Position numbers and translations under genes: made by a program. This document shows, piece after piece, positions 37,635 through 46,320 of a stretch of DNA of 64,000 nt. The notes beneath the pieces are model-generated. The model was not told the DNA's origin. It did no database searches and saw nothing but the letters and a program-made list of their open reading frames with translations. The DNA comes from PMP191F sp047602185. GTDB taxonomy: Bacteria > Bacteroidota > Bacteroidia > Chitinophagales > Chitinophagaceae. The stretch spans positions 1,116,001 to 1,180,000 of the forward strand of contig JASGHY010000001.1 in the NCBI GenBank assembly GCA_047602185.1. The letters are read 5' to 3'. How positions within the stretch are numbered: the stretch's first letter is position 1; each line of letters opens with the position of its first letter.

Positions 37635-38714
37635 TTAATGTTGAGTTGTTGAAATAATTGTTGTTGATTGTTCAGTAGTAGCGCAGAAAATAAGCGGCAG
37701 TACTACTGTAAAGTTTTTGTCGTCCTGAAAAACCTGGAAACCCGGCTGATCCAGTAAGGCATATTTGGTACGGATATTTTCAAGACCTACGTTGTTGGAA
37801 GGCCCTTTGATGATACGTGGCTGCAGGTTGTTGTTTACGACCAGTTTTTGACCAGCCATCGTAAAGATGTCAATGATCAGGGGCTTGTTCTTTGAAAGCA
37901 TGTTGTGCTTAACCACATTCTCCACCAGGAGTTGCAGGGTAAGCGAAGGCAGCAGGAAATCCTGGTATTGTGGATCTACTTCTACCTGGTATTGTATGGC
38001 TTCCCCGTGTCTTGTTTTGAGCAAACGGAAATAGGATTCGATAAACTGCAGCTCATTCTGTACGGTAGACAGGCCATCTTCATTGTTGCGTAAGAGATAG
38101 CGGTACACTTTGCTCAGCTCGTTCAGGAAAGTATCAGCTCTCTGTGTGTCTTCAGCAATAAGTGACGACAGTGTGTTGAAACAGTTAAAAAGAAAATGCG
38201 GGTTTACCTGGCTTTTCAGCGCTTCAAATTCCTGCTGAATGGCCATTTGTTGTAACATCTCTTTTTCTGAAAGACTTTCTTTCCATTTCCTGATGGTATA
38301 ATCAGCTTCCCAAGTGGCCGTTGCCAGCATGGTGAGCGCAACAGACAGTAACAGCGACATCAGTAGTTGACCTTGATCCAGTTGGTAATGCAGAAAATGA
38401 AAGTAATCGTATGTATAAAAGATCGTAATAAATGTGATACTGGTAAGTGAAATATGTGTTATTGCCAGGATCGTTAAACGTGTTATTGTTTGCCCGATAT
38501 CGGGGAAACGCTTGCGCAACCAGTGCATACTGATAATATGCAGGTACCATGATGCCAACCCCTGGATATAGATCACTGGAAACGAGTAACGCCATACATC
38601 AGCCTGGTTCCATCGTCCGGGAAACAACATACTGTTCAGCAAAATGCACAATACCGGCATTAAGGCAAAGAATGTGATCCATTCCATTCGTGTAGGTTTC
38701 AGCCAGCTTCTCAT
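37635..38714 (-). CDS. LytS/YehU-type sensor histidine kinase (intact N-box)
   Basis: A 359-residue inner-membrane kinase with four N-terminal TM helices (about residues 12-150) and a His_kinase core. The phospho-acceptor motif is QVNPHFLFN with His173, and the N-box is VENVVKHN with Glu265. Downstream NVGLENIRTKYALL is the usual G2-like segment. It overlaps the preceding kinase gene by four bases (ATGA), so the two are translationally coupled and may form heterodimers. The LytTR gene follows. The stimulus is unknown. Confidence 0.9.
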   Translation of the reverse strand: MRSWLKPTRMEWITFFALMPVLCILLNSMLFPGRWNQADVWRYSFPVIYIQGLASWYLHIISMHWLRKRFPDIGQTITRLTILAITHISLTSITFITIFYTYDYFHFLHYQLDQGQLLMSLLLSVALTMLATATWEADYTIRKWKESLSEKEMLQQMAIQQEFEALKSQVNPHFLFNCFNTLSSLIAEDTQRADTFLNELSKVYRYLLRNNEDGLSTVQNELQFIESYFRLLKTRHGEAIQYQVEVDPQYQDFLLPSLTLQLLVENVVKHNMLSKNKPLIIDIFTMAGQKLVVNNNLQPRIIKGPSNNVGLENIRTKYALLDQPGFQVFQDDKNFTVVLPLIFCATTEQSTTIISTTQH

Positions 38715-39766
38715 GCTTCGTGCAGGTTTTGCTGGTGAAGTAATGGTAACCGGATAACACGGTACTGGTCATTTTCATGTACCAATACATTTTTGCGGCA
38801 AAGCAGCCGGTACTTGTTGATGATGTTTTCCATGCCTGCATCATTGGCGCCGTTTTCGAGGCCAATGCGCAGTTGCACGTTACTTTTAATACAGAGCCAG
38901 TTACTATCCTGCGAGCTGATCACGATAGATAAGGGACGTGATTTGCTGATCGCATTACGGTTTAATGTATTGTCGAACAGGATCTGCAATGTAAGGGGAG
39001 GGATCAGCATATTCCGGTGTTCTTCCCTGATCGCTGTCTCTACTTTTACCCCTTCACCATAACGTGCTTTGAGAATATGATAGTAAGAATTGATGAACTG
39101 TACTTCTTCCTGTACTGCTACAAAATGCTCGTCGTTGTTGCGCAACAGATAACGGTACACTTTACTAAGGTGATTGAGGAAGCTTTCTGCATTCTCCGGG
39201 TTTTCGTTGATAAGACTGGATAATGAATTTAAACTGTTAAAAAGGAAATGCGGGTTTACCTGGCTTTTAAGGCCCAGCAGCTGGCTCTGCATATATTCCT
39301 TTTTTAACTGCTCTGTTTCAATAAGCGTATCGCGGTAGCTCTGGAATTTTGAAACGCCTTCCTGCAACACGGTCAGAAATATATTTAATACTACAGTAGC
39401 AATATAGGCACGGGTAAAACTGCGATCGGACATGGCATAATGCAGTGAGCCGATCGATTCGAATATTTTGAGCAATAGCAGAATGATCAACCCTGTCATG
39501 AGCATAAAAATGCCGAGCATGCCCAGTGTACGTTTAAAAAACACTTCATCAGAAGGGAAACGGTTGCGAAGAATTACCGCAATAGCCCCATACAGCACAA
39601 AGGACAGGGAAAGTATCAGCAGGGAGATCAGCAACGTAACAAGAAAGAAATACCACCCTGAAAAGAAGCGGGTGCCAAAAATGAGGCTGTTCAGTACCAC
39701 GGCAAACGGGATCAGCGTCCATAGCATGATCGCATTGTCTTTTCCTGAATATCGTGGCAGTCTCAT
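38711..39766 (-). CDS. LytS/YehU-type sensor histidine kinase (altered N-box)
   Basis: A 351-residue paralogue of the following gene with the same layout: four TM helices and QVNPHFLFN with His at the same residue number, 173. The N-box is altered: FDNTLNRN, with Asp265 where the partner has the Mg-binding Glu265, and Arg270 where it has His270. The G2-like AGMENIINKYRLL is present. It may have weak or no kinase activity and serve as a phospho-acceptor or sensor in a heterodimer. It is first in the operon. No promoter box is seen upstream. Confidence 0.88.
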   Translation of the reverse strand: MRLPRYSGKDNAIMLWTLIPFAVVLNSLIFGTRFFSGWYFFLVTLLISLLILSLSFVLYGAIAVILRNRFPSDEVFFKRTLGMLGIFMLMTGLIILLLLKIFESIGSLHYAMSDRSFTRAYIATVVLNIFLTVLQEGVSKFQSYRDTLIETEQLKKEYMQSQLLGLKSQVNPHFLFNSLNSLSSLINENPENAESFLNHLSKVYRYLLRNNDEHFVAVQEEVQFINSYYHILKARYGEGVKVETAIREEHRNMLIPPLTLQILFDNTLNRNAISKSRPLSIVISSQDSNWLCIKSNVQLRIGLENGANDAGMENIINKYRLLCRKNVLVHENDQYRVIRLPLLHQQNLHEA

Positions 39767-39980
39767 AAATGTTATTAGGGGTGGAACCGCAAGTGCGGCA
39801 ATAACCGGTACAAATTACTGTGTTTCGGTTGTTCTGAGACTGGTAGTTTTTACGGATTGTTTCTTTTGGGGGATGAATTGGTGAAAGGGAATGGTGAACT
39901 GCGGCCGTAAATCAGCCGTTTAGAAGATTGATTTTAAATGGGAAAGAAAGAATAACCGCCGATTAATGCCCTGGAGACGA

Positions 39981-41018
39981 TCAGAAGGATTGCAACCACA
40001 TCAGTGCAGCACCTTTTACCGGGTCTTCATATTTGCCGCAGCCTGCAGTAGAGACCTTTTCATCGGGCTGCACCTTGCCAAAACAGATCTTACCGGTTCT
40101 GTCGGCCTCGCGGCATACGGTTAATACCAGCATGGAATGGTCGGAGAGTGTGTAAGTCGCATTGGCGGTCGTTAACCCGGCAGTTGGCTCGCCATAGATA
40201 TAGGTTTGGTCCTTCCCTTTAAATGCGAGAGCCAGTAATTCGCCGGAACTGGAGGTCTGGGAGCCTGTTAATACAGCTATCCTTTTACTGTTGACCCTGG
40301 TACGGTACCCGTTGCCGGTGGCCTGGCAACGTACATAACGGCCCTGGTAGGACGCGCCATTGCGGTAGCTGATGGCGATCTTGCTATTGTCAGAAATGAA
40401 ATAACCACAGGTACCATCGCCCAGTAAAGGACCAATGCCAGCCAGCATAGGCCAGCAATTGCCCCCGGTGTTCTTGCGCAGATCTACGATCCACTTGCTA
40501 ACACCCTGCTGATCCAGCCGGGCTATAGCATTTTGCAGGCTATCAGCCAGCAGGGTGCAGATAACCGAATCAGTTGTGCTGATCCAGGGTACTGAGATGT
40601 AACCAATGCTATCGTCAATAAGTTCTGCCTTGATCTCGCCGGTAAGCAGTTTTAATGCAGGACGGCTTACGAGCAGGGTAGTATCGTAGTTATAAACTGC
40701 AGCTTTGGGAGTGGGCATAATATAGCTATGCTTTTCATCCAACTGGCTAAGACACCAGGTAATGACCTCGAAAGCCTCTTCGCAGCTTCCTGCTGAAGCC
40801 AGTCTTTCTGTGGCTGTGCCGCGCAGATCCTCCCAGGATATAGCGGTTCTTTTGTAGTAGTTTTTCTGCATAATATTCAATGCCTCTTCCAGCAGGTGGG
40901 CTGCATTGTCTTTGCAGGAAAGCTGGGTGGTATCGTTCGACGATAAGGGGGTGGCCGAGACCATACCGGTTTTTGCCAGCAATAACATCGTGGATAACAG
41001 GAGAATGTAATATCGCAT
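39981..41018 (-). CDS. Secreted S41-family (C-terminal processing) peptidase
   Basis: A 345-residue exported protein with a signal peptide (MRYYILLLSTMLLLAKTGMVSA). The peptidase core begins after residue 130 (IGYISVPWIS) and includes WIVDLRKNTGGN, the catalytic Ser near residue 257 in TSSSGE, and KGKDQTYIYGEPTAGLTT, which supplies the general-base Lys region. There is no PDZ domain, so it belongs to the short Bacteroidota S41 group (tricorn/Ctp-like core). It probably cleaves peptides in the periplasm. The frame is open 35 codons further upstream, but the chosen ATG sits directly before the signal peptide. Confidence 0.85.
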   Translation of the reverse strand: MRYYILLLSTMLLLAKTGMVSATPLSSNDTTQLSCKDNAAHLLEEALNIMQKNYYKRTAISWEDLRGTATERLASAGSCEEAFEVITWCLSQLDEKHSYIMPTPKAAVYNYDTTLLVSRPALKLLTGEIKAELIDDSIGYISVPWISTTDSVICTLLADSLQNAIARLDQQGVSKWIVDLRKNTGGNCWPMLAGIGPLLGDGTCGYFISDNSKIAISYRNGASYQGRYVRCQATGNGYRTRVNSKRIAVLTGSQTSSSGELLALAFKGKDQTYIYGEPTAGLTTANATYTLSDHSMLVLTVCREADRTGKICFGKVQPDEKVSTAGCGKYEDPVKGAALMWLQSF

Positions 41019-41454
41019 CAGGCAACAATTTATATAAATGTATTGAGATGCGGAAGCGTGGAAATTGCATAAAAGAAAGTTTTTTGGGGTTTGGTTGCAC
41101 GCCAAGGCCGCCAGGACTCGCAAAACCGCAATGTATGAATGCTGTTTCGGGTGTCGGGTTTTGAGTTTCGGGTTGTGAAAAATGAAATGTTAAACGTGCA
41201 ATGGGATATTGGTTGCTGGATACCAGATACTGGATTTGAGATCTGATGTTTGAAATTTGACCAAAACAACAGGTCTTCCTGTATTTGCTCGTGACTCGTA
41301 TTCACTATTGACCATTGACCATTGACTATTGACTGGTTTTACTGCCAACTTGTATTCCTCGCAACTCGTAACTCAAAGCTCGCCGCTTGTATTCCCTAAT
41401 ACCTGATTTCCGGTTCCTGCATCTTCATTATATTACATCCAACCTTACCATTTT
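41019..41454. repeat. Intergenic gap with dispersed repeat family (inverted orientation)
   Basis: No gene. Divergent gap between the peptidase and TPR genes. From about 41150 to 41435 it carries the word mosaic in reverse; the complement of the 19-nt core appears at 41318-41336 with one mismatch, preceded by the caggtcttcctgtatttgctc word and the tgatgtttgaaatttgac word, and followed by cgccgcttgtattccctaat. Confidence 0.7.
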
Positions 41455-42423
41455 ATGCGTTACCTGTTATTGGTGCTGTTGGGTCTTGCCACTACATCGC
41501 TTGCCGCACAGACAGAAGAAGACCTGAACAAGGCAAAAAAAGACTGGACGACTGCCCGCTTTCTGGCTGCTACCGGCAGGCTGGATCTTGCCATTTCCTA
41601 TTTACGATCGGCTATAAAAGAAGATCCCGGTTCTATTGTATATCCGCTTGAAATGGCCCTGATCTATTATAAAATGCACCGGTATGGCAAGGCTATCAGC
41701 AAACTGGAGCCATTACGATTTCATAAAGATGTAAATGCCACAGTGTACCAGTTACTGGCCCGTACGTATTTTGAGAACAAACAGGAAAAGGATGGCGTGG
41801 TGACGTTGGAAAAAGGGCTGGCATTGTTTCCCGAATCGCCTTTGTTGTGTTCAGAAGCAGGAGAGTATTACCTTACAAAAAAGGATACCACAATGGCTAT
41901 CCGCTGCTTTGAAAAAGGGATGAGGTCGAAATCCAATGCAATCGTCTGTTATTATAATGCAGCAATTTTACATGGTTTGCAAAAGAACTATGCAACAGCT
42001 ATGTCTATTGCAGAGATCGGTATGAATATGGACTTCAGCAGCAAATACCGGAAAGATCTTAGTATTCTTTATTATCATTGCTGCCGTGTACTTTTCCGCA
42101 GCGGTAACCTGCCTTCATCTATACGCGATTCTATATTGAACAGTGTTTCGAAACGACGTAATGTAACATCACTGGATACGCTTTGCCAGTACCTGCTGGT
42201 AACGCAGGCTGCTGACAGTTTGTACAAGTATGATGAAACACGCAATAAATATGTGCTGGCCAGTCGCGCTTCTTTGCGACAGTCAGGACGGGCTGAAGCT
42301 TACCAGTACTGGTTGATGGTATCCGGCGATGTTGATGGTTTTGGCAAATGGAGAGATGATAATACAGATAAATGGAATGAGTTTATTGCGGGATGGAATA
42401 AGAGAAGACCGTATGTTCGATAA
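41455..42423 (+). CDS. Exported TPR-repeat protein
   Basis: A 322-residue protein with a signal peptide (MRYLLLVLLGLATTSLAA) and about four to five TPR-like helix pairs between residues 30 and 190 (for example ARFLAATGRLDLAISYLRSA, MALIYYKMHRYGKAISKLEP). The C-terminal third is helical without clear repeats. It presumably acts in the periplasm as a protein-protein scaffold; its partner is unknown. The last codons lie inside a 28-nt direct repeat that recurs 111 bases downstream. Confidence 0.75.
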   Translation: MRYLLLVLLGLATTSLAAQTEEDLNKAKKDWTTARFLAATGRLDLAISYLRSAIKEDPGSIVYPLEMALIYYKMHRYGKAISKLEPLRFHKDVNATVYQLLARTYFENKQEKDGVVTLEKGLALFPESPLLCSEAGEYYLTKKDTTMAIRCFEKGMRSKSNAIVCYYNAAILHGLQKNYATAMSIAEIGMNMDFSSKYRKDLSILYYHCCRVLFRSGNLPSSIRDSILNSVSKRRNVTSLDTLCQYLLVTQAADSLYKYDETRNKYVLASRASLRQSGRAEAYQYWLMVSGDVDGFGKWRDDNTDKWNEFIAGWNKRRPYVR

Positions 42424-42553
42424 GTACGAAATAAGAAGTACGGGTTACATTCGATACTGTTTTTCTTCATTATTGTGGCTTGGTTGATTTGCTTTTAGTT
42501 TGCCTTTACAATAAAAAGACCTTACGTTCGATAAGTACGAAATAAGAAGTACG
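42415..42553 (+). repeat. 28-nt direct repeat overlapping the TPR gene's stop codon
   Basis: The 28 bases at 42415-42442, which include the last codons and stop of the TPR gene, recur exactly at 42526-42553, and the preceding 10 bases are also similar. Related words in inverse orientation lie near 42763. It belongs to the same kind of intergenic word family as the other gaps. The rest of the gap up to 42788 holds a terminator and gtgcagatgtgcaaattgac-type words. Confidence 0.75.
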
Positions 42554-42705
42554 AAGTAGAAAAAGGCACTAAAGTTGACAAGTTTAAAGGTTGATAAGTT
42601 AACAGGGAAATGTGCAGATGTGCAAATTGACTAATGTGTGAATGGGAAATGCTGGAATTGGGAATCAGGGATCAGGTGTTAGTAAAGAAGAAAAAATCCT
42701 TGCAA

Positions 42706-42742
42706 TAAAAAAGGCCTTACGTTTTGGTAGAGCGTAAGGCCT
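42706..42742 (-). terminator. Terminator after OmpA-like lipoprotein gene
   Basis: On the minus strand a perfect 10-bp stem (aggccttacg/cgtaaggcct) with an 11-base loop runs into a T-rich tract (plus-strand aataaaaaa). Confidence 0.85.
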
Positions 42743-42788
42743 GTTAAAAAATTAAAGCAATCCGTATTTCGTACTTCTTAATTCATAT

Positions 42789-43619
42789 TTACTGTGTTGC
42801 TCCTCCTTCAATCAACTTATACAATTCATCCAGTTTCGGAGTAAGAATGATCTCTGTTCTCCTGTTCTGCGCTCTTCCTTCGGGTGTTGTATTGTCTGCA
42901 ACAGGATCATATTTGCTATGACCAGTAGCTGTAACGCGTACAGGGTCTACACTGTACTCTTTGGTCAACACACGAACAATAGCGGTAGCTCTGGCAACAC
43001 TTAAAGCCCAGTTGTCTTCAAAACGTCCTTTGATTGGAACTGAGTCTGTATGTCCTTCAATATTTACGTTGATGTCAGGATTCAGAATGAGCACTCCCGC
43101 CAGTTTGCCCAGTGCTTCTTTACCTTTTTTGTTGACTACGGCACTGCCTGAGGGGAATAAAAGACTTTCCTGGAGGCTTACATATACTTTACCGTTTTTA
43201 ACAGCTACTGATAATTCATTAGAATTAAAGCCCACCAATGCATCGGCCATTTTTTTACGCAATGCGTCTGTGGTGGCTCTTTGCTGGTCGATCATTCTTT
43301 GTAGTGTTTCCAGTCTTCTCTGTTGCTGGGCAATGGTACCTGCGGCAGTAGAGGCGGCGGAAGCTGCATTTTTATTAGAGGCTTCCAGGGCATTATTCGC
43401 TGCATTGAGCCTATTGTAGGTATCGTCGTATTTCGATCTCATATCTCCAAACTCCCTTTGCGATTGAGCAAGTTGGGCGGCCAGTTTAGCACTATCTGAT
43501 TGTAATTGTGAAACAGCTTCCTGTGCGGCAACCAGTTTTCTCTTGGCAACACATGCTCCTAACTGGAGCATCAACAATAGGAAACCGCCCAGCTTTAACA
43601 CAGCAATGACTTTTTTCAT
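42789..43619 (-). CDS. OmpA-family lipoprotein with coiled coil
   Basis: A 276-residue outer-membrane lipoprotein: lipobox LGAC gives Cys23. Residues about 30-125 form a long coiled coil with heptad pattern (LQSDSAKLAAQLAQSQREF), and residues about 150-270 an OmpA-like peptidoglycan-binding domain (NIEGHTDSVPIKG, then ATGHSKYDPVADN and the NRRTEIIL end), with the Asp and Arg that bind diaminopimelate. Such proteins tether the outer membrane to the wall. It has its own promoter and terminator, so it is a single-gene unit. Confidence 0.92.
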   Translation of the reverse strand: MKKVIAVLKLGGFLLLMLQLGACVAKRKLVAAQEAVSQLQSDSAKLAAQLAQSQREFGDMRSKYDDTYNRLNAANNALEASNKNAASAASTAAGTIAQQQRRLETLQRMIDQQRATTDALRKKMADALVGFNSNELSVAVKNGKVYVSLQESLLFPSGSAVVNKKGKEALGKLAGVLILNPDINVNIEGHTDSVPIKGRFEDNWALSVARATAIVRVLTKEYSVDPVRVTATGHSKYDPVADNTTPEGRAQNRRTEIILTPKLDELYKLIEGGATQ

Positions 43620-43655
43620 AATGTAGAATTTTACTTCATCTCAAAAAAATTATGC

Positions 43656-43663
43656 CAAATATA
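43656..43663 (-). promoter_or_regulatory. -7 element for OmpA-like lipoprotein gene
   Basis: On the minus strand TATATTTG, an exact TAnnTTTG match, 36 bases before the ATG. Confidence 0.55.
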
Positions 43664-43741
43664 GCTATGGGATAGTACTGTATAATATTGGTTTGAAAGG
43701 CAATGCTCATAAACAGCAAGAAAGTTGAACAGTTTAAAAAG

Positions 43742-43775
43742 AAAAATGCCTGCTGCATATGCAACAGGCATTTTT
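43742..43775. terminator. Bidirectional terminator-type hairpin after DUF5684 gene
   Basis: Stem aaaaatgcctg/caggcattttt, extended by three more pairs after one mismatch, flanked by A- and T-runs on both sides. It lies 20 bases past the stop of the DUF5684-like gene. Confidence 0.85.
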
Positions 43776-43794
43776 CATATCGAAACCAAAATGA

Positions 43795-44202
43795 TCAATG
43801 CTTCTCGAAGTCGAAGCCGGGGTTCTGTGCTGCCTGGAAGGCAACAGGGTCGCCATAAGGGCCAAGATATTTGGCAGAGCCAAAACCAAGAATAGGCCAG
43901 AAGATAATGCCCAGAATTACTAATCCAATTGTGAATCCTTCACTTTGGCCAAAGCTTTTAGAGATCATGTTGTAAAGCCAGATGGCGAAAATGATGTTAA
44001 CAATAGGAATGAAGAACATTACAACCCACCAGCCGGGCTTACCGGCGATCTTAGTCATAATGTAAACGTTGTAAATGGGAATAATGCATGCCCAACCCGG
44101 TTGCCCGGCTTTGGTAAACACTTTCCACATAGCAGCAATCAGGAAAACACAGACAATTAAATAGAAAATAATTAGTCCGGTGGGGATTTGATAATCTTCC
44201 AT
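43795..44202 (-). CDS. DUF5684-type small membrane protein
   Basis: A 135-residue protein with four hydrophobic helices. The sentence FTKAGQPGWACIIPIYNVYI and the later KPGWWVVMFFIPIVN are the hallmark of the DUF5684 family, in which Gly-Trp and Pro-x-Tyr-Asn motifs recur between helices. Function unknown; related proteins are sometimes found near signal peptidases. It has its own terminator. No promoter box is obvious upstream. Confidence 0.8.
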   Translation of the reverse strand: MEDYQIPTGLIIFYLIVCVFLIAAMWKVFTKAGQPGWACIIPIYNVYIMTKIAGKPGWWVVMFFIPIVNIIFAIWLYNMISKSFGQSEGFTIGLVILGIIFWPILGFGSAKYLGPYGDPVAFQAAQNPGFDFEKH

Positions 44203-44237
44203 AGTAAGAGTAAAGGTTTTAGTTAGGGTTAAAATAA

Positions 44238-44292
44238 ATTAAATAAACGGGTTTTGCAATAGCCTGTTGATTATTGCTTAAAACCCGTTTTT
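44238..44292 (-). terminator. Terminator-type hairpin after ABC ATPase gene
   Basis: A long stem (aaacgggtttt-gcaata against tattgc-t-taaaacccgttt, with small bulges) about 40 bases past the ATPase stop. The minus-strand tail is T-rich but interrupted (tttatttaattta). Confidence 0.6.
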
Positions 44293-44331
44293 ACCTGATT
44301 TAACCCACGGCCCGGTTGGGGCATAACTGCA

Positions 44332-45123
44332 TTACAGACATGCTTTTATTTCGTCTACGGTATCCCGGAATGCCTGCTGGTGCCTGATATCTTTTTGCCA
44401 TGCCAGTCCCCGGGCAATCAGGTCGATCTCTTTTTTGATGGTAGCTCCTTTTTTGCCCGGTTCTTCACCAAGTATAAATACTGTATCAGAAATGGCAATG
44501 GCCGTATCAATGTCGTGCGATACGATAATGAGTGTCTTTAGCTCATCTGATACCGAGACCTGCAATAACAGGTCTGTTACCTTATCCAGCATCAGTACAT
44601 CAAGTCCTGAAAATGGTTCATCGAGCAACAGGAAATCGGAGCCTTTCAGCAGTTGCTGCAGAATGCTTACACGTTGTCGCTGGCCACCGGACAACTGCTG
44701 CGGATATTTATGCAACTGTTCAGACAGGTTAAAGCTATCAGACCACATAAGAATGGATTCCATTTCTTTTCCTTTTAATAATGGGTTCTTACTGGCTGCC
44801 AACATCAGCGACTGGTAAATAGTTCGCCATTCAAACAAGTAATAATGCTGGAAGATAACGCCCATATCACCAGCCTTAACCTTTTGCTGTTGTTTGATGG
44901 TGATATCACCCGTATCAGGCGTTTGTAATCCTGCCAGTAAGCGGAACAATTGGGTTTTGCCAATACCGCTACGACCTACCAGCGATACTACCTGTCCCTG
45001 TTGCATATCAGGGCGTACAATATTCCTGATCTCAAAATTAATATCCCTTAATACGGGCCTTCCGTCGTAACCGAGGTTTACGTGCTGAGCCTGTAATAAT
45101 ATTTCGTTTTTAGAGTATGTCAT
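44332..45123 (-). CDS. ABC transporter ATPase, SsuB/TauB/NrtD-like
   Basis: A 263-residue ATP-binding subunit of an importer. Walker A is GRSGIGKT at 50-57; the Q-loop is in VIFQHYYLF; the signature QLSGGQRQRVSILQQLL and Walker B FLLLDEPFSGLD with catalytic Glu follow, then the H-loop IIVSHD. All motifs are intact. The type matches importers for nitrate, taurine or sulfonates, and an adjacent gene supplies the permease. It lies 209 bases after that permease gene, so readthrough is possible but not certain. The substrate is not evident, because the linked binding protein is atypical. Confidence 0.9.
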   Translation of the reverse strand: MTYSKNEILLQAQHVNLGYDGRPVLRDINFEIRNIVRPDMQQGQVVSLVGRSGIGKTQLFRLLAGLQTPDTGDITIKQQQKVKAGDMGVIFQHYYLFEWRTIYQSLMLAASKNPLLKGKEMESILMWSDSFNLSEQLHKYPQQLSGGQRQRVSILQQLLKGSDFLLLDEPFSGLDVLMLDKVTDLLLQVSVSDELKTLIIVSHDIDTAIAISDTVFILGEEPGKKGATIKKEIDLIARGLAWQKDIRHQQAFRDTVDEIKACL

Positions 45124-45332
45124 GTCAATTTTAAAATTAGTTAGTGTGATAATTTGAAAATGGTGGATGCCAGGGGAAAGGTTGCATATGCCGTAACGCT
45201 GTTTTTAATTCTGCTCCCCATAACCTCAGGGTTTCTGATCTCTCCCTGCGCTTCCGACATCCTGACAATACGAATTCTTTGTGCGCTCCGGTCGAAATGA
45301 CAAATCGAGAAAGACTTAAGTATTTCCTGCTC

Positions 45333-46106
45333 TTACGCTGCCAACCTTGTATATGGAAAGAACCATTTGCGCAGGTAGCCCAGTAACAGGTCGAAGCCAA
45401 TACCAATCAGAAAGATCACAGCCTGTAATGCGAGTACATTAGTAAGATCATTGTACTTATTGTATTTGATCAGCAACGTGCCTATACCACCTTCGCTCAT
45501 GCTTAATCCTTCCACCAGTGTGATCATCAGCCAGGCAATAGCAAAGTTCTGCCGCAATATTTCAAACACCTGGTGTGCTTTACCTACAATTACTACTTCA
45601 TACAAGGTTTGCCAGCGTGAATAACCCAGTGTTTTGCACAGGTCATATTCCTGCTTGTTGATGTGAACGATCACCGATAAAAAGGAGGTGACAAAAAATG
45701 GTACAATACCAAATACCAAGAGTGATAACTTCAACTGGCTGCCATTCTGTGTCAGCAGTGTGAAAATGAAGATGAGACCTGTTAATGTAAGGTAGCGGCA
45801 CTTCACCAGCCACGCTGCGATGTATTTAAAGAACGGGATCACCGACAGATAACAGAACAGCAAAGTGATGATGATGGAAATGGCCATCGCTTTTAATGTC
45901 AGGATAAGGCTTACCAGTACATTATCCAGCAGCAGGGCAGAAGTGATCATTTTGAAAAAAGCTGTTGCTACTTTCAATGGTGGGGGGATGAGTCCCGTGG
46001 ATAAAGCATGCCATGCTGTTACAGCAACAATTACCTGTACCAGGATCATGATGCTCATGGTTTGCCTGTTAATGGTTTGGAATGGCTGGAATATTCGTTT
46101 GATCAT
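45333..46106 (-). CDS. ABC transporter permease, SsuC/TauC-like
   Basis: A 257-residue membrane protein with six helices and the BPD_transp_1 fold. The EAA-loop equivalent is EYDLCKTLGYSRWQTLYEVV, which contacts the ATPase. An aromatic helix LEGxSMSEGGIGTLL-like region (VEGLSMSEGGIGTLL) is characteristic of the SsuC/NrtB group. It forms the channel for the ATPase encoded downstream. It follows the solute-binding/OmpA fusion gene with 214 bases between them. Confidence 0.88.
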   Translation of the reverse strand: MIKRIFQPFQTINRQTMSIMILVQVIVAVTAWHALSTGLIPPPLKVATAFFKMITSALLLDNVLVSLILTLKAMAISIIITLLFCYLSVIPFFKYIAAWLVKCRYLTLTGLIFIFTLLTQNGSQLKLSLLVFGIVPFFVTSFLSVIVHINKQEYDLCKTLGYSRWQTLYEVVIVGKAHQVFEILRQNFAIAWLMITLVEGLSMSEGGIGTLLIKYNKYNDLTNVLALQAVIFLIGIGFDLLLGYLRKWFFPYTRLAA

Positions 46107-46320
46107 TTGGTTTAAGTTTCATGTTTTAAGGAACAAGGTTCAAGAGGCAAGGCACAAAGAAGACACATCAGGCTGTAACATCTGGATAAAGGTTTGAAAA
46201 GGAAGCGGGGCCGGGCATCTGCATTGATCTGTCTCTCTCTTTTACCAGAGCAACACTTCAGCCCGGTTTCCCCAAAATCCTTTATTTTAATTGCGGCAGG
46301 TGAGGGTGGAAGTCTCACGA

